A DNA stretch of 64,000 nt from Eleusine coracana subsp. coracana (lineage: Eukaryota > Streptophyta > Magnoliopsida > Poales > Poaceae). Shown piece after piece: positions 33,996-44,901 of the stretch. A model generated the notes under the pieces. That model searched no databases, was not told the DNA's origin, and saw nothing but the letters and a program-made list of their open reading frames with translations. The stretch covers positions 23,224,001 to 23,288,000 of the forward strand of contig CM064428.1 in NCBI GenBank assembly GCA_032690845.1, in the 5' to 3' direction. The number at the start of each line of letters is the position of its first letter. Position 1 is the first letter of the stretch. The position numbers were made by a program, and so were the translations under genes.

Positions 33996-34661
33996 TCAAG
34001 TTATGTGCAATATTGATGTGTAGATGCAAGCTGATGATAGATAACACAATACAGTAACAAAGTTGGAGGAGCCAGAGTGCAACTCAAATTTACAAAAAAA
34101 ATCATCATTGTCGTTTTCCATGGAATCTACTGCAGCTAAGACTCCATCAGCAGTGTAGGTATCATCAGAATCATCGTAGTCATCTTGTAAGTCCTCATCA
34201 TCCGGTTCTGGCATGGAGGTAGCACGCGCCTCTTCGAGTACAGCAACATCGACACTTAACCCTTCCACGTCAGTCCTGCTCCAATTTCTCAATTCTTCAG
34301 GTCGCTCCTCAATGTTCATATGTTCCACTCCTATGACGACCGAGTCAGCATAAGTATCAGCAAAATTATTTTCATTCTCCTCTCTTTCTTCAGGCATGGC
34401 AAATAGGTTCCTAGGTTTCATTCTAAGGACACTGCACCAATTCACTCTCCTGGCACTTTTCACATAACACACCTGCTCTGCTTGGATCGCCAGGATGTAC
34501 GGCTCCTCTGAATATCGAGTCCGACTGGTATCAATGTCGATAATGTCATATTTATCCTTACTGTACCCTCTGGATTTGTTTTTGTTTGGTGCTAGAACAT
34601 CAAACCAATCACAATCGAACAAAATGACTTCCTTCTTCATAGGATAGTCTAGCATGATAAT
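33996..34661 (-). pseudogene. CACTA transposase C-terminal part, DUF4216
   Basis: Minus strand: KKEVILFDCDWFDVLAPN, YSEEPYILAIQAEQVCYV, then an acidic tail. This is the DUF4216 domain that follows the linker in plant TNP2-type transposases. At 34657-34661 it meets the Athila-like insertion; on the far side (45154 upward) the same frame continues with GYGMEWYGVIRGI. The join keeps frame once one copy of the 5-bp duplication is removed. Confidence 0.88.
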
Positions 34662-34885
34662 TGTTGGTCGTAACTACGCACCCACTTATATACCACAAGA
34701 GGACGGTGTACGATTGTAGCACTCTTTTCCCTTGAATTGAGTATTCCAAGGTTTTATCGAATCCACTGGGACCTTAGGGATAATTAAAGTAACAATAAAA
34801 GATCTAATCAAAGCTATTGTCGAGTTTGGGTTATGTGAGGGGAGACTGGCCAGTGCAAAAGTGCGCCAGACAGTAAAACTGTTGT

Positions 34886-34922
34886 TGCGCCAATCAGCGC
34901 AGGGGTCGAGCCGATCGACACA
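34886..34922. promoter_or_regulatory. Palindrome pair, left LTR
   Basis: TGCGCCAATCAGCGCA (34886) and CGAGCCGATCGACACA (34907), 21 bp apart start to start. Confidence 0.75.
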
Positions 34923-35622
34923 CTGGTGGATCTAAGCCAAAGTGCGCCAGATGCCTAGTAAGCCTAAGCTGGTAAGTGAGTAGCCAAATATCTACTAGTG
35001 AGAAAGTCTAATTAAATAGCATCATGATGGGGTAATTATATGGATCAATGAGAACCTATAATGAATAAGACCACCCTGCTTTTCGAGCGGCTCCCAATTT
35101 ATCGCTGCCGAGAGGAAACCCTTAATCACGCGAGTATCTTACCCTACTCAACTATCCAATAGTATTGCGCAGGCCTAGTCCTATCACTGCTAAACCACAC
35201 TACTAGCATCATCAAGCAACAATAATCAATACAATGTCCGAATACTATCCTGACCACCATGATCAAGATAATATCTACTTACTTAGCCTAGAACTAAGCA
35301 ATTGGAATAAGCACATGCATGATTATAGAATCGAGATAGACAAATCACCAAAACCATCATCAACATATTCAATCATCCTTGAGATACATAGAGTAAGATT
35401 CATCATCGTCGAGATAGCCTACCTTGACGGATCAACTCCTGACTCCAATGGTTCTTGAAACTCAACTAGAGATCTATTCTAACGGGGCAAGCTCCGGTGG
35501 CTCTAACTCACGGATCTGTTGTCCCTCTATCGCCCTCTTCTCATCTTTTCGCGACCAGGGGTTTACAAGTATTTATAAGGGTTTTAGACGGAAAGGACTC
35601 GGTTGCTAGCAAATAAGGCGGT

Positions 35623-35638
35623 TGCACCGATCGACGCA
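35623..35638. promoter_or_regulatory. Single palindrome, left LTR
   Basis: TGCACCGATCGACGCA; the matching site in the right LTR (44671) is the perfect form. Confidence 0.7.
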
Positions 35639-35853
35639 AGCCGTGTCTTCTCTGGTTTCTGCTCTGAGTCGGTTCCTTTGTCTTCCACAGCTATCATGTG
35701 GGCCTTTTCCTTCGAGATAAAGTCTTGTATTGCAAGTCGAGATCTTGAAGTTCCATAAATGTTCCAGGCAAATATCTTCAAGTGTCTTGCGCAGATAAAC
35801 TTCCATAAACATGTGGAATGGGCCTCGGTCACTTCTGTGGGCCAAAACACCCT

Positions 35854-35890
35854 TGCCCTGATCAGCTCATGGGTTGCGCTGATCCGCGCA
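35854..35890. promoter_or_regulatory. Palindrome pair, left LTR, decayed
   Basis: TGCCCTGATCAGCTCA (35854) and TGCGCTGATCCGCGCA (35875), 21 bp apart. Confidence 0.65.
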
Positions 35891-36104
35891 CTGGGCTTCT
35901 TTAGTGCTTTTCATCGTTTCTGGACTCCTGTCCTCTCCAGTGTCACTTTAATCACCAATTTTACCTATTTCTGCAATAAAGCTCCAAAACAACGCATATA
36001 CAAATATATAGGCAATATCATAGATAAATGGCCTAAATTAATATCAATATGCTCTAATTGGGGTATTATTCACATATAAAAGGGGCACTTGGGCAGTGCC
36101 AATA

Positions 36105-36118
36105 GTTCCCCCACACTT
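36105..36118 (-). promoter_or_regulatory. Athila-like polypurine tract
   Basis: The minus strand reads AGTGTGGGGGAAC against the 3' LTR. Confidence 0.8.
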
Positions 36119-37499
36119 AAACCTTTGCTCGTCCCGAGTAAAGTAAAAGAAAGCAAAATCAAAGAACAAAAAGAATCTATCTTCCAAATAATTCCAGGCA
36201 ACAACTCATCTTTCAGATCACTCAACCTATATTCTATATCATAATGATCAAATAATATTTGTGTAAGGCTTATATGAGTAGCTAGGTGAGGTAATTCAAG
36301 GACTGCAAACTTAAATCAACAATATATTGTAAAGCTAGGAGATTATTCTTTGTTGGAATTATAGAAACTTATCAAGATGGTCATTAAGAAAGAAAATTTT
36401 AAGAAAGGACTCACACTTTGGATATGTGGACATGTGCATAGCAAAAATTTGATCTTGGAAGAAAGAACTCCCATTATCAGATTGCACATGGTTGGAATGA
36501 TTCATGGCTATATTGAATTTTGAGAATAAGCATATCATATACCATCCCCCCACACTTAAAATTTTGCTAGTCCCTTAGCAAACAACAGAGCTTTTCCTCT
36601 TCTTTTTTTTCTTTTTTTCTTTTTTTTATTTTGCTCTCTGCTGCGCCGATCGGCGCCAGAAGTGCACCGATTGGCTCTCAACCCGAATTCCAACACTTGT
36701 TGGTATTTGATTCTTCTGGCTTCAACATTTAGTCAAGAATTAAATATAGCTAGAAATATAGGATATGGTCAAGGAATGATACTCAACAAGATATTTTGGG
36801 TTTATGGTAGGATACTCAGCGGAATTGAATTTTTGCATGAGTAAATCAAGGCTAGAAAAAGATACACAAAGATTTGCCATCTTATGAAAATTGATACCAA
36901 AAAGAATTAAATCCTAATCGAACTCAACCATCAATTTAATTTTTATCTACAAATCAAAGGTTCATGAGAATTGCTCAAAATATGGCATTGGTGTGTAAGG
37001 ACCTTGAAAGGAAATAAACTCCAAAGTTCAAAACATGAAAATTTATTTATGAAAAGATTGGTACTAAGTTATCATCATAAATTGGACAATACAAATAAAG
37101 CACATGGGTACTCAAAATTGCTCCATATAAGACAAATTTTCCGAATAATCACTAAGTGTAAGTTCAAAATTTTATTTAATGCTCAATATTATTCGGTCTT
37201 CATCGACACTTTCCAAGAAAGAATAGATAATTCTGTTCTCCTAAAAGAGCATAACCGCCACCATTATATTAAGATTGAGACTCGAATCCATGGTGATGAT
37301 TTTTCCACACACTTGCATAAAAATAAAACTACTACTAATCACACTTGCATGAAAGTAAAACTACTACTACCACACTTACATAAAAGTAAACATACGTGAT
37401 ACATGGTTTCCCAATCCGCTCACACACACATAAGAAAATAAAGAAAAAGATTGCAAAAATAAGAGAAAACACAAGCCCGAAAACCGATACACGTGCCAT
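36119..37499 (-). other. Non-coding 3' region of the Athila-like element
   Basis: A/T-rich, no domain. Holds one palindrome pair (36642-36678) after a T-rich tract, and the repeated word ACTACTACTAATCACACTTGC type near 37325. Confidence 0.6.
36642..36678. promoter_or_regulatory. Palindrome pair, non-coding
   Basis: TGCGCCGATCGGCGCC (36642) and TGCACCGATTGGCTCT (36663), 21 bp apart, spacer AGAAG. Confidence 0.75.
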
Positions 37500-37760
37500 G
37501 TCCTAGGCACTCTATTCAAACGGAGGTGGAGACAGTGGCTGATCGAAGCCATAGCACCGTGTCTTGAGTCGCTCAAACTCCTACACCATCGCCTTGTGGT
37601 TGTTCCTGCATTGGGAAGTGGTGTCCTCCACACGCTCGATGTAGTACATGTTGTTGTCGATGTACCCCTGCATGGGCACAAAAAAGTTTGCATCGGGCAC
37701 AGGAGGCACCACTGGTACACGTCCTTGGTACCTGTAATCGATACCAGCGCCAAAGTAGGT

Positions 37761-37797
37761 TGCGCCGATTGGTGCGTCGCCTGCGCCGACCGGCGCA
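37761..37797. promoter_or_regulatory. Palindrome pair inside the ORF-1-like coding region
   Basis: TGCGCCGATTGGTGCG (37761) and TGCGCCGACCGGCGCA (37782), 21 bp apart. On the minus strand they translate within SAPVGAGDAPIGAT. Confidence 0.75.
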
Positions 37798-38479
37798 GAG
37801 GGCTGTGAACTACCTACTGTGTCGCTCCACCCTGGCTGGTATTGCTGAGGCTCCTGACGTGGATTCCAGGAGTCCCACTCGTCGTCGGCTGCTGTAAATG
37901 TTGCCGGCTGTCGAACCCGCCCACGGCAGTCTTTGAGAACTCGGCCCCCATCCAAGAGACCTTCGTCAAGCCAATTTCCCCCCTCCAGCTTGCGAGGGAG
38001 GAAAACTCCTAGCTCCGTACACGGGAGCCTTACATTTGTGCCGCCGACATGGAAGCCGGCGCGAACACTTCCCGTAACAATATTGCCACGAGTCATATTC
38101 TCACCAATCTCCGTCGCGTACACCCACTTTTCGTCGCGCCCTCCTAGTCCATTGCCGTCATAGACGAGGGCTGCTAGACGTTGAAGATAGGCCCCGAAGG
38201 CCAACTTCTTGCTCTTCTTGCTCCACTTGTCGATCCAACCCCACACCATCACCATCATGGGGTTGCAAGGAGACGGACCCACGATGGCGTTGAAAAGCCA
38301 CTGCAAGTCCGCATCGGTGACGTTGCTGGAGTCGATCTTGTCGCCCATGCGTGCCGCCAACTACCAATGGAAGACTTGAATGGTCGGGTTGCGGATGTTG
38401 CTATGCTTCATCTCTTCCACGAATGAGAGCCGCCTCCAAAAGGAGTCCAACTTCTCATGTTGCAGATGTTGCGGATGGT

Positions 38480-39250
38480 CGGGTTGCTGTGCTTACAGAA
38501 TTGCAATTCAAACCATAATAAAACTTCCATCTGCAGCCAGCAAGGACCACGATCAGAAGTGGAGGAATTTTGTAGATTCCGACAACGCACCCAGGGGTCA
38601 ACACCCTGATCACGAACTCAATATCCCTAACTAGGATTGGAGATAGTCTTCAATCTGAGGCGACAGAAGGCATAGCCGCCACCTTCATATCCTGAGTCCA
38701 GCTTGACAAGGAATAAACCAAAATGAAATCCTCCTCCCTTACAAGGGTGCCAGCCCTGACTATTATAGAGGCACGCAGGCCAGCCATCACGACTACAGGC
38801 TGGACCCAACTTGATCACTAGTCCGACTCCCAACAATTGCACAAAGTATCTGGACCTGGACTCATGTGCAGACAGGCACAAAGTCAACCAATAGCAAGCA
38901 TGTCCGACTGAAACACCAACTAAAAGAGACCGGACATGCCTACACAAGGCCGGGACTCAACCAGCTAATAAACTCACGTACATGGAAATAAATATTGAAA
39001 TAATCTGGCAGCAATGCTAATATAACTGATTAAGTAACACCTTGAGCAAATAATCTACGATGTGTTCACATTTTAATACCTATTGATGCTGGACAGAACT
39101 CTTTGATCTCAACAGCCATAGTGCCAATTTGAACATATTTCTTCAGCTTCTCCCTTTCTATACGAAAGTCAACTCCCACAAATAGTTTCTTGCACCATGG
39201 CATAACAACAGCAGTATTATCGTCATCCTTCAAATTATTTTTAGAATTGA
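38480..39250 (-). other. Unidentified insert in the ORF-1-like gene
   Basis: Minus-strand pieces look coding but match neither flank: KLFVGVDFRIEREKLKKYVQ and GTMAVEIKEFCPASI (39230-39070), and GWPACLYNSQGWHPCKGGGF with FHFGLFLVKLDSGYEGG (38870-38640). It could be an intron with captured exons, or an old insertion. I do not recognise the source and found no target duplication. Confidence 0.4.
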
Positions 39251-40025
39251 TTTGATGAGCCATGGGCACATCAACCGCCGCCTCCATGGTCACCGTGTGG
39301 CTGATGTCGCGGACGCGGAAGTTGACGGCCTCGTTGCCGACTTCGTCGGTGCTGAGCCTCATCGTAGAGGCAACCTCGATGACGACGTCAAGGTTGTAAT
39401 CCATGGGAAGGTGGTGGAACCCCACCCAGCCGAGGTTGCTGAGCATCCTCCTTATGTCCTCCCACATGCCGATCGTGGTAAGGAAGGTGTCGTCCAAGTC
39501 GAAGTTGGGGACGAACCTTCCCCTCACCGCGAGGTAGTGCTCTTGTTCCTACGCGCTCAGGAGGGTGAAGCCCTCCTCCATCGTGCGCGGCATGAATGCT
39601 GGTGATGGTGGTGATCTGGGAACCCCACGGCTTGCTGCCATTTGGCTCCTTGTAGCACGCCCCATTAGAAGGGGCGCGCCAGAGACAGAGTGGCGGGCGT
39701 GGATTGCTGCCACTGAGCCAGTGGATGCATCACCCACCGACATGTCATCATGAGCGCCGGAGCTCCTCCTCATCGAGGAGTCGCCGCTTGACTTGCCGCT
39801 GCCGCCAGAACTGCTTCCCCGGTGCAGCCTCTTGCCCATCTTGCCGACGGAGGAGTGGAGGCGATCCATCAACGAGGAATGTGGTACGTGTGCGAGATCG
39901 TGGGTAGTGGGGAAGGTGGGGAGATTACCGGGATGGTGTGCCGAACTAGGGGCGTCTAGCCTCCCATTTATAGTATGGGAAACATCCAGGAGAAGGACCC
40001 GCCTTGAAATTTCAAAATTTGGGAG

Positions 40026-40214
40026 CCCGCCGATCAACGCAGGGTTGCGCCAATCGGCTTAATTTAAATTTTGAATCCTCTGACAATTTTGGAGTTGGAT
40101 TCCCCTTGTTTATGTCATTTCCCAGTACATCATGTTGGTTGCCAGGGGAACGGCCTGGAATCCTGACGTCTTGATTGACTGCGCCATCGGCGCGGGCTCA
40201 CTCCAATCGGTGCG
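40026..40214. promoter_or_regulatory. Two palindrome pairs, non-coding
   Basis: Pair 1: CCCGCCGATCAACGCA (40026) and TGCGCCAATCGGCTTA (40046), 20 bp apart. Pair 2: TGCGCCATCGGCGCG (40180, one base short) and CACTCCAATCGGTGCG (40199), 19 bp apart. Confidence 0.7.
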
Positions 40215-40344
40215 CCCTCTCTTTTTCAGCTTTTGGTCAATTCCGTGTCTCCTCTGCACCACACATCTGCATAGAAATCATACCTGTTCCTCAAAAGCAA
40301 CGTCTGCCGCCTTTGTCGTCCATTTTAGGAACCGCATGGGTACC

Positions 40345-40545
40345 TGCGCCGATCGGTGTAGTTTGGCGCCGATCGGCGCAAGTCACCTTGCACCTCATCT
40401 TTTGGTCTAGCATTGATCCTAATGCCTCTTGTTCATCTCTTTCACCTAATTTCCACTTTTCCCAATGTTCCTGTAGCATTGTCATATGTAGCGGGGCCCA
40501 TCTGGTGACCGCGCCGATTGGCGCTATAACGTGCCAATCGGTGCA
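40345..40545. promoter_or_regulatory. Two palindrome pairs, non-coding
   Basis: Pair 1: TGCGCCGATCGGTGTA (40345) and GGCGCCGATCGGCGCA (40365), 20 bp apart. Pair 2: CGCGCCGATTGGCGCT (40510) and CGTGCCAATCGGTGCA (40530), 20 bp apart. The pairs start 165 bp apart. Confidence 0.78.
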
Positions 40546-40764
40546 CGTCCATTTTTGCTCTTGGCCCCTCGCTTCTTCGCTAGATGTTGCTCTTCATCCT
40601 TTCCTACATCATTTAGCAACCATTTTGTACATAAAAATTAATTCAAAAATATTATTTATTTACCTTAAAAGTAGCTCCATCTCTGAAAATTGCTGTGCTG
40701 GTTGATTCTTAACACCCCTTCAATTCTGGGCATCATCAGCCGTCTGTCCTGACTTGGGCAATAG

Positions 40765-40801
40765 TGCGCCGATCAATGTAGAAATTGCGCCGATCGGTGC
40801 A
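40765..40801. promoter_or_regulatory. Palindrome pair, non-coding
   Basis: TGCGCCGATCAATGTA (40765) and TGCGCCGATCGGTGCA (40786), 21 bp apart, spacer GAAAT. Confidence 0.75.
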
Positions 40802-41218
40802 AGCACTATTCCTTCATGTTTTTGGTCTTTTTTTATTTTATTCCTGCATTGTTAGTCTATAGTATGTATATATACAGTTTTGCACAAATAAATAGACAAC
40901 GTAAGAGCACACAACAATTAAGCACACACTTTTTCTATTTCTTTTATTCGGGAGATTGTCTTTATTAAAAACAAGCAAATTAAAAATACCGGGTTGCCCT
41001 CTCGGTCAGCACTAAATAACTAAATGAAATGGGTTGCCCTCCCGTAAGCACTAAACAACTTCTAAATCCCCCGATCATTGGGTTGCCTCCTAAGAGCGCT
41101 CTAGTTATTTAGAGGTCAAAGAGCTTGACATCCCCACAAACATTCAATCCTTAGTGTCGCGGTGCGGGATGTGAGGCCGCGACACTACAAGGTTCTCTTA
41201 TCTCCTTGGTTCATATAC

Positions 41219-43430
41219 CTAGGACGACCTATCCATACGTCTCCTCCAATTACTCTCGATGCCACGATGCCATGGTATCTTGTATCTCTTCACTTCATCA
41301 AGAGTACGACACTCTTCTACCTTTGGGCGAAATTTGAAAGAGTAGGGAGTCCCACTAATATCAAAGCTTATCTCACCACTCCCAACATTAATACTTGCTT
41401 TTGTTGTCCTCAAGAAGGGTCTGCCTAAGATCAGCGGGGTCCTCATCCTCTTATCCATATCAAGCACAATAAAATCAACAGGGACGATGTGATCTCCAAT
41501 TTGAGCAGGCACATCCTTGGCAACTCCATCAGGGAAGTGTATCGATTGATCGGCTAACTCCAAACACATACCCATAGGCTCTAATTCAGGTAAATTAAGA
41601 CTTGTGAATATATGACGGGGCATAACACTTACACTCGCTCCAAGATCGCACAAGCACCTATCAAATATCCTTGTTCCAATCATGCATTTGATGGTTGGTG
41701 ATCCAGAGTCGGGTTTCTTCTCAAGTGCAACATCATTGATTGCCGCCGTAAGCTCCTTAGTAACCTTCACAACCTCCTCAGAAGGTAGAGACTTCTCGTT
41801 TTGCATCATGTCCTTAATGTACTTGGCATAGGTGGGTACATGAATAGCATTCACAAAAGGGACATTGATGTAAAGCTTCTTCATAATATCGACGAACCTT
41901 GCAAATTGCTTGTCGTGTTGCCACGCTCTTTCTATCTTTGTCAGCTGTTGAGTATCCAAGAACGTGGCAGGGCCATGCTCCTCTGTCTCCATGCCCATTT
42001 TCAGACCAGAGAGGTCAACATCCTCCTCGCGCCGATCGGCGCACTCAGGGAGCCGATCGGCGCCGTCGGGACCGTCACGTTGATCGGCGCCAGGTGTGCG
42101 CCGATCAGCGTGGGGCTTCTTTGCTCCCACAGGGTGCTCTGGATCTTCTGTTTGTTTTCCTGACCTCGTAGCTATTGCTTTCAACTGCTCTATAGACTTC
42201 GTATTGCCAGGAATAGCCCCCTCATTGCCTTGAATGGCTTGCGATAACTGTCCCATCTGTTGCTTCATAATCTTGGTATGCTTCAAAATCTGCTCACTGG
42301 AGCTCCCAATTTCTATCACCTTGTCATTAATTCCCTCAAGAACATGATCAATCTCTTTGAATTTAGCTTGATTGTCCTTGTTGATCATCTCTTGAGCTTG
42401 GAAGAACTCATGACATTGGAGACGAAGTGGAATAGAATTTTGCATGGACGAACTAGGAGAAAATGAACTCCTTTGCTACTGATATTGGGGCTTCCATCCA
42501 CTATTCTTCATATATTCTAGCATCTTCATCTCTTCAGGGCAATCTTTCTACACATGACCAAATTCTCCACACTCACCACAAGTGGAGTGTGATTCTGCTA
42601 GCTTGAGTGGCTCTTCAATAGGGATATGAAGATTATTGTCCAACCTCCTTTGAATAGCGTCGAGGCGATCCATAACCAAGTCTTCATGAGTCCTTTCAAT
42701 CACACTCTTCGCCACTCCTTTTGAAGGTTGCAAATTTCTTGAACTTCTCTCACCATCCCACGATTGATTTTCAATTAGCAACTTGATCAATTCCTTAGCT
42801 TAGGTGGGAGTTTTTGACATGAATGAACTTGCAACAGATGCATCCAAGTGTTGGCGAGATAGAAGATTCAATCCTGTGTAGAACTTCTCAACAACTTCAC
42901 CAACCGTCAGATTATGATGAGGGCATGCATCCATATATTAATTGTATCCCTCCCATGCTTCTCCAATGCTCTCATCAACATTCTGTGTAAATCGAAGAAT
43001 CTTTTTTTTCAAAGCTTGAGTCTTACCGGGAGGGAAGTATTTGGCCAAAAATTCAGCTGCCAACGTGTCCCACACCATTTTTACTAGGTTTTCCAATCCA
43101 TTGTACCATCGCTTGGGGCGTCCAACTACAGAGAAGACAAACAGCAGCACACGTGCTTGGTCTCTGATCAATCCCGCTATCTTGAATGTATTGCAAATCT
43201 CAACGAAGTGTTGCAAGTGATGATTGGGATCTTTCGAACCTGTCAACGGTTGTTGTGCCACTATTCAAACATATCTCTCCAATTGATACGGAAGTTGATC
43301 TTGAGATTCTTGGAAATCTGTCTTGATGACATTACTCAATTGAGGCTTGAAACGATTAACCATAGGTACCTCTGCCATCTCCTCTTCTTCTTGATCTTGA
43401 TATATCGTGAATAATGCTCGAGGGGTCATG
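41219..43430 (-). pseudogene. Athila-like gag and protease
   Basis: Minus strand. Gag core 43261-42938: MAQQPLTGSKDPNHHLQHFV, WDTLAAEFLAKYFPPGKT. After stops, a coil (42790-42560) and a zinc knuckle CGECGEFGHV, then a stop, then KDC (near 42550). A long open frame from 42445 to 41219 follows: heptad coil (MQNSIPLRLQCHEFFQAQEM to MKQQMGQLSQAI), a linker with repeated ADR residues written by palindrome sites, PFVNAIHVPTYAKYIKDMM, then the protease LCDLGASVSVMPRH (D-x-G), PLILGRPFLRTTKASINV and FSFDISG-like end. Nothing after it encodes reverse transcriptase. The stop in the knuckle means it is not functional as it stands. Confidence 0.87.
42028..42112. promoter_or_regulatory. Two palindrome pairs inside gag-protease coding sequence
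   Basis: CGCGCCGATCGGCGCA (42028) and GGAGCCGATCGGCGCC (42049), 21 bp apart. CACGTTGATCGGCGCC (42076) and TGCGCCGATCAGCGTG (42097), 21 bp apart. The minus-strand reading is HADRRTPGADQRDG and GADRLPECADRR. Confidence 0.8.
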
Positions 43431-43654
43431 CTGACTGTTCCTCCAGCTCAATCTCCAAGTGACTTGCTTCTCTTCTCCGTTGTTCTCTTCTTGCGAAAGA
43501 GTCTTTCTAGATCATCGGTGTAATTAGAAGGTTTGTTTGACTTAGTACCGTCCATACCTGTTAGTTTCACTTAACAAAATATATGTACTAAAGAGACTAG
43601 AAAAATTGTAGCACAATGACTAGACAGTAATACATCAAACAATGTTTAAAAAAC

Positions 43655-43685
43655 TGCTATGGTGCCCGGCAACGGCGCTAGAAAG
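43655..43685 (-). promoter_or_regulatory. Athila-like primer-binding site (Asp-tRNA type)
   Basis: The minus strand reads GCGCCGTTGCCGGGCACC a few bases from the 5' LTR, matching the common TGGCGCCGTTGCCGGGGA site of Athila and Tat elements, thought to pair with tRNA-Asp. Confidence 0.8.
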
Positions 43686-43922
43686 AGATAGCTTGTTGGT
43701 CGTAACTATGCACCCCCTTATATCCCGCAAGAGGACGGTGTATGATTGTAGCACTCTTTTCCCTTGAATTGAGTATTCCAAGGGTTTATCGAACTCACTA
43801 GGACCTCAGGGATAGTTAAAAAAAGTTAATAGTAAAAGATCTAATCAAAGCTACGGTTGAGTTTGGGTTATGTGAGGGGAGACTGCCCAGTGCAAAAGTA
43901 CGCCAGACAGTAAAGCTGTTGT

Positions 43923-43959
43923 TGCGCCGATCGGCGCGGGGGTCGAGCCGATCGGCACA
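43923..43959. promoter_or_regulatory. Palindrome pair, right LTR
   Basis: TGCGCCGATCGGCGCG (43923) and CGAGCCGATCGGCACA (43944), 21 bp apart, spacer GGGGT. Confidence 0.8.
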
Positions 43960-44617
43960 CTAGTGGATCTAAGCCAAAGTGCGCCAGATGCCAAGTCAGC
44001 CTAAGCTGGTAAGTGAGTAGCCAAATATCTACTAGTGAGATCGTAACGAGAAAGTCTAATTAAATAGCATCAGGATGGGGTAATTATATGGATCAATGAA
44101 AACCTATAATGAATAAGACCACCCTGCTTTTCGAGCGGCTTCCGATTTATCACTGCCGAGAGGAAACCCTTAATCGCGCGAGTATCTTACCCTACTCAAC
44201 TATCCAATAGTGTTGTGCAGGCCTAGTGCTGTCACCACTAAACTACACTACTAGCATCATCAAGCAACCATAATCCATACAATGTCTGAATACTATCCTG
44301 ATCACCACGATCAAGATAATATCTACTTACTTAGCCTAGAACTAAGCAATTGGAATAAGCACATACATGATTATAGAATCAAGATAGACAAATCACCAAA
44401 ACCATCATCAACATATTCAATCATCCTTGAGATACATAGAGTAAGATTCACCACCGTCGAGATGGCCAACCTTGACGGATCAACTCTTAACTCCAATGGT
44501 TCTTGAAACTCAACTAGAGATTTATTCTAACGGGGCAAGCCCCGGTAGCTCTAACTCACGGATCTGTTGTCCCTCTGTCGCCCTCTTCTCGTCTTTTCAC
44601 GACCAGGGGTTTACAAT

Positions 44618-44625
44618 TATTTATA
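44618..44625 (-). promoter_or_regulatory. TATA box of the Athila-like 5' LTR
   Basis: The minus strand reads TATAAATA. The single perfect palindrome starts 46 bp upstream of it in the direction of transcription. Confidence 0.6.
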
Positions 44626-44670
44626 AGGGTTCTACTCATAACGGACTTGGTTTCTAGCAAATAAGGCGGT

Positions 44671-44686
44671 TGCGCCGATCGGCGCA
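44671..44686. promoter_or_regulatory. Perfect palindrome near the LTR TATA box
   Basis: TGCGCCGATCGGCGCA, a perfect 16-bp palindrome with four CpG, alone rather than paired. Confidence 0.8.
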
Positions 44687-44901
44687 AGCCGTGTCTTCTC
44701 TGGTTTCTGCTCGGAGTTGGTTCCTTTGTCTTCCACAGCTGCCATGTGGGCGTTTTCCTTCGAGATAAAGTCTTGTACTGCAAGTAGAGATCTTGAAGTT
44801 CCATAAATCTTCCAGGCAAATATCTTCAAGTGTTTTGCGTAGATAAACTTCCATAAACATGCGGAATGGACCTCAGTCACTTCTGTGGGCCAAAACACCC
44901 T

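Larger units (their letters stand above)
34662..36104 (-). repeat. Athila-like 3' LTR (left copy)
   Basis: Colinear with 43694-45153. Ends GCAGTGCCAATA where the right copy has GAGTGCCTACA. Five decayed palindromes. The minus strand reads TATAAATA near 35573. Confidence 0.9.
37500..40037 (-). pseudogene. ATHILA ORF-1-like protein, split by an insert
   Basis: Minus strand. The N-terminal part (about 39966-39550) is serine/arginine-rich. After a stop it gives GRFVPNFDLDDTFLTTIGMW, MLSNLGWVGFHHLPMDYN and VNFRVRDISHTVTMEAAVD (39527-39260). A second block (about 38480-37500) reads DSFWRRLSFVEEMKHSN, then DADLQWLFNAIVGPSPCNPM, WIDKWSKKSKKLAFGAYLQ and a proline-rich end with PVGAGDAPIGA. This pattern resembles the Arabidopsis retrotransposon ORF-1 (ATHILA) family by eye. 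It lies where an envelope-like ORF would be and is in sense with gag. About 0.7 kb of unrelated DNA (38480-39250) separates the halves. Frameshifts and stops are present. Confidence 0.55.

Noticed and set aside
39455..39480. ATGCCGATCGTGGTA as another palindrome site
   Set aside because: Only the GCCGATCG core matches, it is unpaired and lies in ordinary coding sequence.
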